A stretch of 64,000 nucleotides of DNA from Hyphococcus sp. (GCA_028289605.1 JANQON010000010.1:1-64000), one strand, 5' to 3'. Numbered from the stretch's first letter, positions 1-9,055 are shown. Made by a program: numbers and translations. The notes: a model not told the origin generated them from the sequence alone.

Positions 1-29
1 CGGACCTTTCACGGCAAACCTCCGGCAGA

Positions 30-305
30 TCCCGGATCTGCAACGCAGCGTTTCACGCTGCATTGCGTCCGGGATGACGATTGGTTTTTCTGTTGAACCC
101 GCAACTACCCCGCTCATCCCGGCGAAGGCCGGAACCTCGGGAGGCAAGCTCGGAGCAAGTTGCACGAGATCCCGGCCTTCGCCGGAATGAGCGGAGGAAG
201 AGAGGGTTTTGTAAGCTCCCCACCACCGCTCATTCCCGCGAAAGCGGGAATCCACTACGACCACCGCAATCGCCGCTGGATCCCCGCTTTCGCGAGGATG
301 AGCGG
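30..305. repeat. Cluster of palindromic intergenic repeats in gene-free leader region
   Basis: Positions 1-444 hold no convincing gene. Three inverted-repeat units follow one another. One lies at 30-75, with CCCGGAT/GCAACGCAGCG arms facing CGCTGCATTG and CCGGGA. One lies at 111-194, with ends GCTCATCCCGGCGAAGGCC and GGCCTTCGCCGGAATGAGC. One lies at 227-305, with ends GCTCATTCCCGCGAAAGCGG and CCCGCTTTCGCGAGGATGAGC. The last two belong to the same REP/MITE-like family that recurs at 8958, 9274, 9378, 14817, 14987 and 20211. The short reading frames here are chance translations of the repeats. Confidence 0.75.
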
Positions 306-444
306 GTAAATGAAAAACGGAATGGGGCGGGTGAGGATTGTCGAGGCGAAGTGAGAACACTGCGCTCTTTTAGAATCGTCGATTGAAATAACTCGATTGC
401 AATTGTTTTGAACTACATTGGCCTCATGAATCTCTAGTTGGCCA

Positions 445-1755
445 ATGAAAATTACCGATATACATCCGGACAACTTCGAAGTTTCTGAAAAAATGCAGGA
501 CATTATTAGTCACCTGCAGAATTCAGATGCTCCGCTTTTTGTGCTTGGGAAAGCCGGAACAGGGAAATCAACACTGATTCAGTTTCTACGAAATCAAGAA
601 GAGTTTCGAAGCAATGTCGTGGTTGCCCCGACAGGGCGTGCCGCACTAAATGTTGGCGGACAAACTATCCATTCGTTTTTTCACTTGCCGCCAACACTAT
701 TGAATACTGAGCAACTTTCTAGAACCCGCCCAAACCGCCTCTGGAGCAAGATCGAATACCTATTCATTGATGAGGTCTCGATGGTGCGTGCTGACCTGCT
801 GGACGCAATCGACTTTCGATTGAGGCAGTCGCGAGGCATCGACAAACCCTTTGGAGGGGTGCGAGCAGTCTTCTTCGGCGATTTTTTTCAACTCCCACCC
901 GTCGTCCGACCCCCAGAAGATGAGCTGTTAGCAAAAATGGGTTATCGGACACCGTTTGCTTTTAGTGCAAAGGTGCTGAAAGAAGACATGTTGGCTATCA
1001 TTGAGCTCGGAAAGATTTTTCGTCAATCTGACTTTCAATTCGTGAAGGTTCTGAACAGCATTCGCGTCGGCAAAAATCTCGAAAAGGCATTAGAACTCCT
1101 GAATGCCAAGTCTTGCGGCCCTCATCGAAACAGCGCGATGCCGATGATTTTGACTGCAACAAATGCAACCGCTTCGGGATACAATTCGGAAGAACTTGCG
1201 AAAATTGATGATACTCTCGCCACCTATAAGTGCCTGAAGACCGGCAAGTTCAATTTTCAAGGAGATAAGCTTCCCGCTCCTGATCGGCTGGAATTGAAGG
1301 TTGGTGCGCGCGTTATGGCGCTAAAGAACGACTCTCAGAGGCGTTGGGTTAACGGAAGCTTGGGCACCGTGAAGAAACTCAACCGAAACAGTGTGGACGT
1401 AAAGTTTGATCATAGAAACGATGCCGTAGAGATCTCCAAAGTTTCGTGGGACAACATTCGATATCAATGGGATGATGTGATCAATGCGCCGCGCGCAGTC
1501 ACCATCGGTTCCTTCGAACAAATTCCATTGACACTTGCGTGGGCGATTACCGTCCACAAAGCCCAGGGCCTGACGCTAGATGACATACGAATTGACTTTG
1601 AATCGGGCGCATTTGCGCCGGGACAAACCTACGTTGCACTATCGCGAGTGCGCTCGGTAAATGGTCTCTCTCTATCTCGGAGGCTCACTCCGTCAGACGT
1701 CATCGTTGATCCACGTTTAATCAAGTTTCAAGTTAGAGTTGTCGCTGCAGCTTAG
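445..1755 (+). CDS. Pif1/RecD2-like superfamily 1 DNA helicase
   Basis: 436-residue ATPase predicted to unwind DNA. A Walker A motif GKAGTGKST lies near residue 35. A Walker B-type FIDEVSM lies near residue 109, then FFGDFFQLPPV (the Pif1 Q-LPPV motif), and near the C-terminus the helicase motifs TVHKAQG and YVALSRV, the Pif1/RecD2 2B-domain signature. The length is that of a compact Pif1-like enzyme with no extra N-terminal domain. It stands alone. Its sequence is visibly richer in A/T than the neighbouring genes, and repeat elements lie just upstream, so horizontal acquisition is likely (inference). No strong Shine-Dalgarno precedes the ATG. Confidence 0.85.
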   Translation: MKITDIHPDNFEVSEKMQDIISHLQNSDAPLFVLGKAGTGKSTLIQFLRNQEEFRSNVVVAPTGRAALNVGGQTIHSFFHLPPTLLNTEQLSRTRPNRLWSKIEYLFIDEVSMVRADLLDAIDFRLRQSRGIDKPFGGVRAVFFGDFFQLPPVVRPPEDELLAKMGYRTPFAFSAKVLKEDMLAIIELGKIFRQSDFQFVKVLNSIRVGKNLEKALELLNAKSCGPHRNSAMPMILTATNATASGYNSEELAKIDDTLATYKCLKTGKFNFQGDKLPAPDRLELKVGARVMALKNDSQRRWVNGSLGTVKKLNRNSVDVKFDHRNDAVEISKVSWDNIRYQWDDVINAPRAVTIGSFEQIPLTLAWAITVHKAQGLTLDDIRIDFESGAFAPGQTYVALSRVRSVNGLSLSRRLTPSDVIVDPRLIKFQVRVVAAA

Positions 1756-1866
1756 TTCGACGAGCAAAATGTGAAATTATGCGCCAGCAGCGCTTTCTCC
1801 ACGAGCTTAAAGCTCTCGCCTGCCTCCAACTCTCGAAATTGGCGTTACATATTTCGGTCGTAGAAA

Positions 1867-2091
1867 TTACAAGCGCCGGATTCTTTTACCAGTAGACGCA
1901 ATTTCGAAGCACTCGTTATCGACAGCATTCACCTGCCGACCGTCGGATAGAAGATAGCGCTTCATTCCAGGCTTCCATTCCTGCTGCGGCGATAGTGAAT
2001 GGGTTACGTCTACGAAAGACTGAATCACGCGCACAGAAAATGTAGTGCCAGCATCGTCCGCGGCCGTGAACACTTCGATTTGTCGGTCCAT
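1867..2091 (-). CDS. Small hypothetical protein (74 aa)
   Basis: A 74-residue soluble protein of unknown function. It starts MDRQIEVF and ends in a basic RIRRL tail, with no signal peptide or membrane segment. An AAGGAA Shine-Dalgarno sits about 8 bases before the ATG, supporting translation. It lies between the Pif1-like helicase and the stop codon of nrdA, on the nrdA strand and only 24 bp downstream of it, so it may be the last gene of the nrdA transcript. I recognise no domain; SDGRQVNAVDNECFEI suggests a short beta-rich fold. Confidence 0.55.
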   Translation of the reverse strand: MDRQIEVFTAADDAGTTFSVRVIQSFVDVTHSLSPQQEWKPGMKRYLLSDGRQVNAVDNECFEIASTGKRIRRL

Positions 2092-2115
2092 ATTGCGTGT
2101 TCCTTAAATCTCACC

Positions 2116-4068
2116 TCACTGACAAGCCAAACACTCGTCATAATCCGTCTTCGCGGCGGCCTGCATCATCTTCGAGAGATCATCCTCGCCGCCGTCCTTC
2201 TCTTCCGACGCGGCGTCGTTCGCGGCCTTGTCGCCGCCCGCGTAGCTCGCGCGTTGGATTGATTTGGAGCGGCAGTAGTAGAGGCTCTTCACGCCCTTCT
2301 CCCATGCGGACCAGTGCAGCATGTGGAGGTCCCATTTATCGATGTCGCCGGGCAGGAAGACGTTGACTGACTGGCCCTGGCAGATGAAGGGGGAGCGGTC
2401 GGCGGCGAGTTCGACGACCCAGCGCTGGTCGAGTTCGAAGGCGGTTTTGAAAACGTCCTTCTCGTCCGTGGTGAGGCAGTCGAGATGCTGCACCGAGCCT
2501 TCATGTTCGAGGATCGAGGCCCAGATCTCGTCCGTGTTCTGACCTTTTTCCTCAAGCAGGGTTTCCAGCGCGCGGTTCTTCACCGTGAACGAACCGGAGA
2601 GGGTCTTGTGGGTGTAGACATTGGCCGGGATCGGCTCGATGCAAGGGCTCGCGCCGCCGCAGATGATCGAGATTGAGGCGGTGGGCGCGATCGCCATTTT
2701 GTGGCTGAAGCGCTGTTTGATGCCGCGCTCTTCGGCGTCGGGGCAGGGGCCGCGCTCTTCGGCGAGTTTCAAACTTGCCGCGTCCGCGCCCATGCGGATG
2801 TGTTTAAAGAGGCGCGTGTTCCACGACTTCGCCATGGCGCTTTCGAAGGGCACGTTCATGGACTGCAGGAAGGAGTGAAAGCCCATGAGGCCGAGGCCGA
2901 CGGATCGTTCGCGCTGCGCGGAATAAACCGCCTTCGCCATCGCGGGCGGCGCGCGGTCGATGAAGTCCTGCAGCACATTGTCGAGGAAGCGCATCACGTC
3001 TTCGATAAAGCGCGGGTCGTCTTTCCACTCCCAGTAGGTGTCGGCGTTGATCGACGACAGGCAGCAGACGGCGGTGCGCTCCTCGCCCAGATGATCCTTG
3101 CCCGTATGAAGCATGATCTCCGAGCAGAGATTGGAGGTGGAGACTTTCAGGCCCAGATCGCGCTGGTGCTTGGCCATCTGCCGGTTCACCGTGTCGGAGA
3201 AGAGGAGATAAGGCTCGCCTGTCGCAAGGCGGATCTCGAGGATCTTCTGCCACAGCTTGCGGGCGTTCACGGTGCGGAGCACTTCGCCGGTCTTCGGGCT
3301 TTTCAGGCCGAACTCTTCATCCTTCGCCACCGCTTCCATGAAGGCGTCGGTGATGTTGATGCCGTGATGGAGGTTGAGGGACTTGCGGTTGAAGTCGCCG
3401 GAGGGTTTGCGGATCTCAAGGAATTCCTCGATTTCCGGATGGTGGACGTCGAGATAACAGGCGGCCGAGCCGCGGCGCAGCGAGCCTTGGCTGATTGCGA
3501 GGGTGAGCGAATCCATGACGCGGATAAAGGGGATGATGCCCGACGTGGCGCCGGCGTGCTTCACCTTTTCGCCGATGGAGCGCACCCCGCCCCAATAGGT
3601 GCCGATGCCGCCGCCGTTGGAGGCCAGCGCCACGTTCTCGTTCCAGGTGCCGACAATGTCGTCGAGGCTGTCGCCGACGCCGTTCAGAAAGCACGAGATC
3701 GGCAGGCCGCGATCGGCGCCGCCGTTTGACAGGACCGGCGTCGCCGGCATGAACCAGAGCTTCGAGATATAGTCATAAATGCGCTGGGCGTGGTCGGCGT
3801 CGTCGCCATAGGTGCGCGCCACCCGGGCGAACATGTCCTGAAAGCTTTCGCCGGGGAGGAGATAACGATCCTCCATGGTCTTTTTGCCGAAATCGGTGAG
3901 CAGGGCGTCGCGGGAGCGGTCGATCTCGATATCGCGGACGACTTTGAGGGCGGGCCTCTCGTCTTGTTTGAGCGCATCCTGAGGCTGCGCCGCGGATGCG
4001 TCTGCAGGGGCGTCTGAAGGGGTGTCTGGGTCGGCTTCGAACTCTTTGGCGGCTTCAGACAACGACAT
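2116..4068 (-). CDS. nrdA: Class I ribonucleoside-diphosphate reductase, alpha (large) subunit
   Basis: 650-residue catalytic subunit that reduces NDPs to dNDPs in the cytoplasm, using a radical supplied by NrdB. Visible signatures are SCFLN (substrate-site Cys), NLCSEI (the N-x-C-x-E catalytic triad), CLSSIN (partner Cys), a YYCRS tyrosine pair for radical transfer, and a C-terminal CLAC Cys pair that is re-reduced by thioredoxin or glutaredoxin. The N-terminus is a 50-residue acidic/Ala-Pro stretch that leads straight into the core, so the usual ATP-cone (allosteric activity site) is absent. No nrdB is adjacent. A candidate NrdR operator lies about 130 bp upstream. Confidence 0.95.
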   Translation of the reverse strand: MSLSEAAKEFEADPDTPSDAPADASAAQPQDALKQDERPALKVVRDIEIDRSRDALLTDFGKKTMEDRYLLPGESFQDMFARVARTYGDDADHAQRIYDYISKLWFMPATPVLSNGGADRGLPISCFLNGVGDSLDDIVGTWNENVALASNGGGIGTYWGGVRSIGEKVKHAGATSGIIPFIRVMDSLTLAISQGSLRRGSAACYLDVHHPEIEEFLEIRKPSGDFNRKSLNLHHGINITDAFMEAVAKDEEFGLKSPKTGEVLRTVNARKLWQKILEIRLATGEPYLLFSDTVNRQMAKHQRDLGLKVSTSNLCSEIMLHTGKDHLGEERTAVCCLSSINADTYWEWKDDPRFIEDVMRFLDNVLQDFIDRAPPAMAKAVYSAQRERSVGLGLMGFHSFLQSMNVPFESAMAKSWNTRLFKHIRMGADAASLKLAEERGPCPDAEERGIKQRFSHKMAIAPTASISIICGGASPCIEPIPANVYTHKTLSGSFTVKNRALETLLEEKGQNTDEIWASILEHEGSVQHLDCLTTDEKDVFKTAFELDQRWVVELAADRSPFICQGQSVNVFLPGDIDKWDLHMLHWSAWEKGVKSLYYCRSKSIQRASYAGGDKAANDAASEEKDGGEDDLSKMMQAAAKTDYDECLACQ

Positions 4069-4199
4069 TACGGCAACTCCCGTCCCTTAAAGTTTCGCCC
4101 CGTTTGGGCGCGCAAAACCGCTTGCGCCGGTTGCCCGAAAGGGCCGCAGACCGGCGTCGGTTCTGCTGTTCTGTTGTGAAGCGTCGGCGCCCCGCGTCG

Positions 4200-4215
4200 A
4201 CACAAGATATAGTGA
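4200..4215 (-). promoter_or_regulatory. Candidate NrdR box upstream of nrdA
   Basis: The 16-mer ACACAAGATATAGTGA matches the published NrdR consensus (ACACWATATATWGTGT) at 14 of 16 positions. A weaker half-conserved copy starts at 4232, exactly 32 bp further on, which is the usual face-of-helix spacing of tandem NrdR boxes. Location in the 305-bp gap before nrdA supports repression by NrdR when dNTP/ATP levels are high. Assignment is by motif match only. Confidence 0.6.
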
Positions 4216-4373
4216 TAGACCTTCCCGGCAACGTCAATATGAAGTTGTCCGGTGGGCAAAAGTTTTTGGTTAAGGACCTCTTAACGCGGCGCATTGGGTG
4301 CGCTTTTCCCCTTAACGGGAGGAGGCGATTTCAAGCCTTTTGTGGCCTCGTTTCGTTTCCGGCTTCAGTCCGG

Positions 4374-5486
4374 TCAGGAGCGTAATTTTTTTGTGCAGGC
4401 GTCCGTGCGGAAGGCTTTCGGCGCCGCCTGAAAGCCCGCATCGACGAATCGGGGACCCGAATCGCGGGTCCGCCAGTCGGTTTGTTGCGCCGCACCCGAT
4501 TCGAATTCGCGTCCCTCGTCCAGTGACGGATTGGTCAGGTGGCGCGGCCCCGCAGGGTCGCCCGCCAGCCGGGCGGCGAGACCGGAAATTGCGGGCGCCC
4601 GCGAGCCTTTGAATGACGCGATGCTGGCCGTCATGGCGTCGCGTTCAGCCGATGCCTCGCTGCGGGCCCGCAACGGCGCGCCCAAGAGCGCCGCGATCAG
4701 CCCAGCCGCGGCGTAAAGCCCGGCGCCGATAACGACCGCGCCCATGATCCCCGGCGCCGCGGAGAGCGGTGATGGGATGGTTCCCCCCAAGGCGGCGACG
4801 GCGCCGATGCAGACGGCGGCGGCGAGGGCGATGAGAAAAACACGGGCCGCGACGGGCGCCGGCTTTTTCCGGCTGTCGCGTTTCAGATAGGCGGCGAACG
4901 CCTGGTCCGCGCCCGGCCCGTCGTCGGCGAATCGAACGGATTTCAGAAAGGCTTCCGCCTCAATCCCGCCAGCACGCCCGCCCATATGAGCGCTTAAAGA
5001 CTGGGCTTCTTCGGCGATGCGCGCGCCGAGCGCGGCGCCGTTGCGGCGGATGGCGCGCTTGCTGGCGCCGCCGGCGGCGTTGATCAGGATCGCCCCGAAG
5101 AGCGCTGCGCCGACCCCGGCAAGACCGATCGTGGCGAAAAGCGCCGCGGGGCCGGCTTTCAGCGCAGCGCCGTTCATGACAAACCAGCCGGCCAGCCCAA
5201 GCCAGACAAAGCCGACGCCAAGACGGAGGGCCTGCGCCAAGAGCGCCGTTTCCGCGCCGCCATGGCGGTCGATCCGGCGCCCCAGGCGGGGGCCCAGGTC
5301 GGCGGCGCTGGCAGGGTCGAACAAACGCGGCGCCGGCGCCTCATCCGCCGCGGGCGCGGCGCCGAAATAGCGATCCGTGGGGTCGGCGGGCAAATGGAAA
5401 GAGACGTCGGACGCGGGCGCAGGCTTTCCGGCGAAGCGCGCTCTCAGCGCGTCGTAATAGTCGCCGTCTTTCCGATGCTTGCCCAT
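4374..5486 (-). CDS. Hypothetical four-helix membrane protein
   Basis: 370-residue protein of unknown function. The N-terminal ~85 residues are soluble and charged. Two transmembrane segments follow (about residues 88-108 and 113-138), then a cytoplasmic segment of about 70 residues with a KRAIRR basic turn, then a second hydrophobic pair (about 215-240 and 248-270), and a long polar C-terminus rich in Arg and Asp. This layout resembles membrane-anchored signalling or envelope proteins, but no family motif is recognised. It is transcribed toward nrdA with a 305-bp gap, so it is probably a separate unit. Confidence 0.65.
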   Translation of the reverse strand: MGKHRKDGDYYDALRARFAGKPAPASDVSFHLPADPTDRYFGAAPAADEAPAPRLFDPASAADLGPRLGRRIDRHGGAETALLAQALRLGVGFVWLGLAGWFVMNGAALKAGPAALFATIGLAGVGAALFGAILINAAGGASKRAIRRNGAALGARIAEEAQSLSAHMGGRAGGIEAEAFLKSVRFADDGPGADQAFAAYLKRDSRKKPAPVAARVFLIALAAAVCIGAVAALGGTIPSPLSAAPGIMGAVVIGAGLYAAAGLIAALLGAPLRARSEASAERDAMTASIASFKGSRAPAISGLAARLAGDPAGPRHLTNPSLDEGREFESGAAQQTDWRTRDSGPRFVDAGFQAAPKAFRTDACTKKLRS

Positions 5487-5775
5487 TCGCCGAACCCCAC
5501 GGATTTTTTAGCCCGGACGGCGCGCCCCCGCGTCTGACCGCCCGACTGGACCCAGACTAGCCGAAAAAGGGCCTTTCGTTAATCCTCCTGCGGCGGGGCG
5601 GATTTCGGGCTTGCAGGCGCGTACGCGCCCGGGCCGCGGGATGTTGTCCTGCGCCGAACCGGCTAAAATAGGGGCGCGGCGCGCGCATGCGGCCAGCTGA
5701 CCGGAGCCGGGTCGATCGCGACCAGGAATGTCGCCGGCTGGATCCGGCCGACCACGGCGCCGCGGGAGGGAAACC

Positions 5776-6417
5776 ATGTTCATTGGCCATTACGGACCGG
5801 CGGCCGCCGCAGCGGGCGGGAAGATCAAACTCTGGCACGGCTTCGTCGCCGTTCAGTTTCTCGATATCCTGTGGGCGCCGTTCATCCTGCTCGGGATCGA
5901 GCATGTGCGGATCGTGGAGAATTTCACCGCGTCCAATCATCTCGACCTCTATCATATGCCGTATACGCACAGTCTCGTCATGGCGGCGTTCTGGAGCATC
6001 CTCGCCGGCGCCGCCTATGGGTTCATGCGCAAGGGCGGCGGCGTCATTATCGGCCTCCTTGTCTTTTCTCATTGGGTCCTGGACTTCATTACGCACAAAC
6101 CGGATCTTGAATTGTGGTTCGGCGGTCCGAAAGTCGGCCTCGGCCTTTGGGATAATCTCACGCTCGCGCTTTCGACGGAGCTGGCGCTGTTTGGCGCCGG
6201 CGCGTTGATCTATCTGAAGAACACGCAGCCGAAAAACGTCGTCGGCCGCGCCGCGCCGCTGATCATCTTCGCGCTGCTAGCGGCCTTGCAGGTTTACGCA
6301 ACTTTCTCGCCGCCGGCGCCTAGCGTCGACGAGTTCGCCGCAACCGCCGTTGCCTCTTACATCGTCATCGCAGCGTTGGCGGCGGTGATAGACGCCGTTC
6401 GCGCACCGGCGAAATAG
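5776..6417 (+). CDS. Membrane-bound metal-dependent hydrolase-like protein (DUF457/YdjM-like)
   Basis: 213-residue polytopic membrane protein, MFIGHYGPA at the start. The His-rich motifs HMPYTHS and FSHWVLDFITHKPD are those of DUF457/YdjM-type membrane-bound putative metal-dependent hydrolases, whose substrates are unknown. About five hydrophobic segments are visible. I chose the ATG at 5776 because GGAGGG lies 5 bases before it and the FIGHYG start is the family norm; an ATG 48 bp upstream lacks a ribosome site. It is a single gene, followed by a convergent pair of small secreted or anchored proteins. Confidence 0.8.
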   Translation: MFIGHYGPAAAAAGGKIKLWHGFVAVQFLDILWAPFILLGIEHVRIVENFTASNHLDLYHMPYTHSLVMAAFWSILAGAAYGFMRKGGGVIIGLLVFSHWVLDFITHKPDLELWFGGPKVGLGLWDNLTLALSTELALFGAGALIYLKNTQPKNVVGRAAPLIIFALLAALQVYATFSPPAPSVDEFAATAVASYIVIAALAAVIDAVRAPAK

Positions 6418-6496
6418 AGCGCCGGGTGCGCGCCGACAGCCCAATCCGCAACGCGGATGGGCTGCCGCTTGTGTTCCAGGAACCCCTGAAGAGGCC

Positions 6497-6913
6497 CTAC
6501 TCGTTACTACCGAGACCCTTTGGCAGATAAAACGATTGGTTGGAAAACCCGATCCGTATGCACTCGGTGTCTTCGTTCCAGCTGAAAGTAACGAAACCAT
6601 AATCGCCGCTCGCCTCAATGACGTCGAGCAGGTCCTCGTTGGACGTGTTGCAGAAAGCGCGATTGCCTTTCCTATCCTCTGCCTGACAGAAGCCGAAGGC
6701 GGTCGCGCCGCCGACGCCGTCGTCAAATTTGCGAACGCCGCATCCGATAAAGTCGTTTTCAAAGGCGGAATATCGCGCCGTTACAAGATCGCCGTTGGCA
6801 ATTCGATTGGTGGTGTCGACTTCAACCGGAAACGGCTGGACGGTGCCGGCGAGCGCGCCGGATGCGGCAAACGCCGCTACGCATGAAACGGCGATGGTCG
6901 TAAATTTTGACAT
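6497..6913 (-). CDS. Secreted Cys-containing hypothetical protein
   Basis: 138-residue exported protein of unknown function. A clean Sec signal peptide (MSKFTTIA, hydrophobic core, cleavage after ALA near residue 22) precedes a mature domain of about 115 residues. Four cysteines (within FIGCGVR, GFCQAED, AFCNTS and TECIRI) could form two disulfides in the periplasm. A GGAGA ribosome site precedes the ATG. It is 45 bp downstream of the 159-aa anchored protein gene on the same strand, so the two may be co-transcribed. No family recognised. Confidence 0.65.
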   Translation of the reverse strand: MSKFTTIAVSCVAAFAASGALAGTVQPFPVEVDTTNRIANGDLVTARYSAFENDFIGCGVRKFDDGVGGATAFGFCQAEDRKGNRAFCNTSNEDLLDVIEASGDYGFVTFSWNEDTECIRIGFSNQSFYLPKGLGSNE

Positions 6914-6958
6914 AGGAGTCTCTCCCTTTGCTATGTCGGTTGCAGAAAAAATGAAAAA

Positions 6959-7438
6959 TCAGAAACGGCCGTCGATATCGCCCGCGCTCATGGCGCGCGT
7001 CAGCCGGTTCATCACCGCTTGACGTTCGTCGGGCGGGAGTTTCGCCGCCGCCATTTGCAATTGAGCGAAGTCCGTTTCATTAGCGACGCCCTTGGCGATG
7101 AGAAAATCGATTTGGCGGTCGACCGCGCGGCGTTGCTGCTCGGCAACGTGCTGCGGCGCGCGCGGCGTTTCTGCAACGGCGCGCCTTTCCTGCGCGGCGG
7201 CGAGTTCTTCGCGAATGATGCGCCGAATGTCCTCCTCGCTCAGCGCCGCCGTGTCAAAGCTTGGAATGTGGTTGTTTGCCGGTGATAAAGCGGCGTCGGC
7301 GAACGCGCCGCCGCGGCTCGTCTCCGCGGCGATCGGCGGTTCGACCACCGTCGCGTCTTCGTGCGTGTTGTCCGCCTTTGCCGCGAGATAGACAATGCCC
7401 ACGAGCTGCAGACCGCAAAGTGCGTAGAGAATTTTCAT
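6959..7438 (-). CDS. Hypothetical membrane-anchored helical protein
   Basis: 159-residue protein. A short N-terminal hydrophobic segment (MKILYALCGLQLVGIVYLAA) probably acts as an uncleaved anchor. A linker of about 45 residues and a highly charged helical C-terminal half follow (IRRIIREELAAAQERR and AEQQRRAVDRQIDFL regions), likely a coiled coil. The end (KLPPDERQAVMNRLTRAM) reads like a sensor of the DUF/heavy-metal-resistance helical type, but that is only resemblance. It is possibly co-transcribed with the secreted protein downstream. Confidence 0.6.
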   Translation of the reverse strand: MKILYALCGLQLVGIVYLAAKADNTHEDATVVEPPIAAETSRGGAFADAALSPANNHIPSFDTAALSEEDIRRIIREELAAAQERRAVAETPRAPQHVAEQQRRAVDRQIDFLIAKGVANETDFAQLQMAAAKLPPDERQAVMNRLTRAMSAGDIDGRF

Positions 7439-7748
7439 GAATACGTCCCCCTAAAGCTGTGTCGCGCCACAAATTCCGAGGGGATGATCGTTCGCTCGGC
7501 GGACAAACGACCGCCGACGTCAAACAGATCATTTGACGAACATTCCAAATCTCTCCCCCGGAATGTTTCTAACGCGGACGTAGGAGCGGCGAGCGCAATT
7601 TCAATGGAAAACCAAAAAAAATTTTCTGGCGAACAAGCAATCGCCTCGCACGCACGGACCGCGTTACAATGTTCAGCGCATCACTGTACATCATTGTTGC
7701 AAAGACCATCGAGATACCCCTAGGCAAAGGCTCAACCAGGAGTGACCG
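7439..7748. other. Intergenic region, no gene seen
   Basis: Divergent intergenic space of about 310 bp between the anchored protein and the thioesterase. It is A/T-rich around 7607-7627 and must hold both promoters, but I see no clear operator palindrome or RNA gene. Frames crossing it have no ribosome sites. Confidence 0.5.
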
Positions 7749-8537
7749 ATGGCGGAGACTTTTACCGATTTGTTGAGCGAAGCGCGTTTCGTCGACGGCG
7801 TTTTCACCTCTCATATTCCCGACTCCTGGATGCAGGGGCGTACAACTTACGGCGGCCTCTCCGCCGCCCTTTGTTTTGAAACGGCGCTCCGCGCTTTTCC
7901 GGACTTGTCGCCGCTTCGCAGCGCCAACATCTCATTCATCGGTCCCGCCGGCGGAACCGTCGAAGGGCGCGCCGCAGTATTGCGTCAGGGAAAGTCGGTG
8001 AGTTTCGTTGAGGCTGACATTTCCGGCGAGGCTGGGCTGGCGACGCGCGGAACGTTTGCATTCGGCGCGTCACGAGACTCAGTGTTTGATTCAATCTGGA
8101 CGCCGCCGCCCGACATGCCGGCGCCGGAAGACTGCGAGCCTTTCATACCGAAAGGGCTCGGACCGAATTTCGCGTCGCATTTCGATACCGGTCTCGCCAA
8201 AGGCGCGCGGCCAGGCACCGGTTCGAAAGAGCACGATCATTATATATGGGTGCGTCACGCCGATCCGGATGCAACCGGCCTCACCGCGCTGATTGCCCTC
8301 GCCGACATGCCGCCGCCGGCGGTGATGCCCATGTTTACGCAGTTCAAACCGATCAGCTCCATGACCTGGATGATGAATTTCTTGCGTGATGATCTCAAGA
8401 CCCGAGACGGGTGGTGGCTTTTGCAGTCGCGAGCGGAAAATGCGGCTCAAGGATATTCGAGCCAGGATATGCTGATCTGGAACCGAGACATGGAACTGGT
8501 GGTTGCGGGCAGGCAAAGCGTCGCCGTTTTTCTATGA
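7749..8537 (+). CDS. Acyl-CoA thioesterase-like hotdog protein
   Basis: 262-residue protein of the thioesterase-like superfamily (TesB-type double hotdog). Supporting segments are the N-terminal WMQGRTTYGGLSAAL (the substrate-loop QGRTTYGG of acyl-CoA thioesterases), SANISFIGPAGG, SFVEADI, and the C-terminal SRAENAAQGYSSQDMLIWNR. It likely hydrolyses acyl-CoA esters in the cytoplasm. The ATG follows AGGAG at 7 bases. Its stop codon overlaps the start of the VOC protein (ATGA), so the two are translationally coupled. Confidence 0.85.
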   Translation: MAETFTDLLSEARFVDGVFTSHIPDSWMQGRTTYGGLSAALCFETALRAFPDLSPLRSANISFIGPAGGTVEGRAAVLRQGKSVSFVEADISGEAGLATRGTFAFGASRDSVFDSIWTPPPDMPAPEDCEPFIPKGLGPNFASHFDTGLAKGARPGTGSKEHDHYIWVRHADPDATGLTALIALADMPPPAVMPMFTQFKPISSMTWMMNFLRDDLKTRDGWWLLQSRAENAAQGYSSQDMLIWNRDMELVVAGRQSVAVFL

Positions 8538-8920
8538 CCGCTCTTTTCCAGGTCACTCTCCTCGTCGCCGACTATGATGCGGCGAAGGATTGGTTCGTCG
8601 AGAAGCTCGGCTTTGCGGTTAAAGAAGACACCGATCTCGGCGGTGGAAAGCGCTGGGTTGTTCTGGCAACGGGCGCCGGCGGCGCGGATATTTTGCTGGC
8701 GAAAGCGGACGGCGCCGATCAGCGTCGCGACATCGGCAGGCAAGCGGGCGGCCGTGTCGGGTTTTTTCTGCAGACGGATGATTTTGACAGCTGCTTTGAG
8801 CGATTTCGCGCCGCGGGCGTTCGTTTTCTCGAGGCGCCGCGCAGCGAAGCCTATGGCAAGGTTGTCCAGTTCGCGGACCTCTACGGTAATAAGTGGGATT
8901 TAATTGAGCCGGCGGGGTAG
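8534..8920 (+). CDS. VOC/glyoxalase-superfamily protein
   Basis: 128-residue single-module vicinal-oxygen-chelate protein. Two beta-alpha-beta-beta-beta halves are readable (FQVTLLVADYDAAKDWFVEKLGF, then GRVGFFLQTDDFD and VVQFADLYGNKWDLIEP). Related proteins include bleomycin-resistance-like and glyoxalase-like proteins; the specific substrate cannot be read. The start chosen is the ATG of the ATGA overlap with the thioesterase stop. A longer in-frame version would begin inside the thioesterase gene and lacks homologous sequence. Confidence 0.85.
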   Translation: MTALFQVTLLVADYDAAKDWFVEKLGFAVKEDTDLGGGKRWVVLATGAGGADILLAKADGADQRRDIGRQAGGRVGFFLQTDDFDSCFERFRAAGVRFLEAPRSEAYGKVVQFADLYGNKWDLIEPAG

Positions 8921-8957
8921 GGGGCGTTTGTTTTGCAAATCCCCAAACCCCAACTCC

Positions 8958-9042
8958 CGCTCATCCCGACGAAAGTCGGGATCTCGTGAAATTTGCTTTG
9001 GAATATGCCTCCTGAGGTCCCGGCCTGCGCCGGGATGAGCGG
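8958..9042. repeat. REP-like palindromic element (85 bp)
   Basis: Inverted repeat with ends GCTCATCCCGACGAAAGTCGG and CCGGCCTGCGCCGGGATGAGC around a 30-bp middle that contains GGAATATGCC. Same family as the units at 9378, 14817 and 14987. Intergenic only. Confidence 0.75.
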
Positions 9043-9055
9043 TTTGTTTCTCATT

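Noticed and set aside
2701..3729. 342-codon plus-strand frame opposite nrdA
   Set aside because: It is the antisense shadow of a clearly conserved nrdA; high GC keeps the frame open, and it has no recognised motif or ribosome site.
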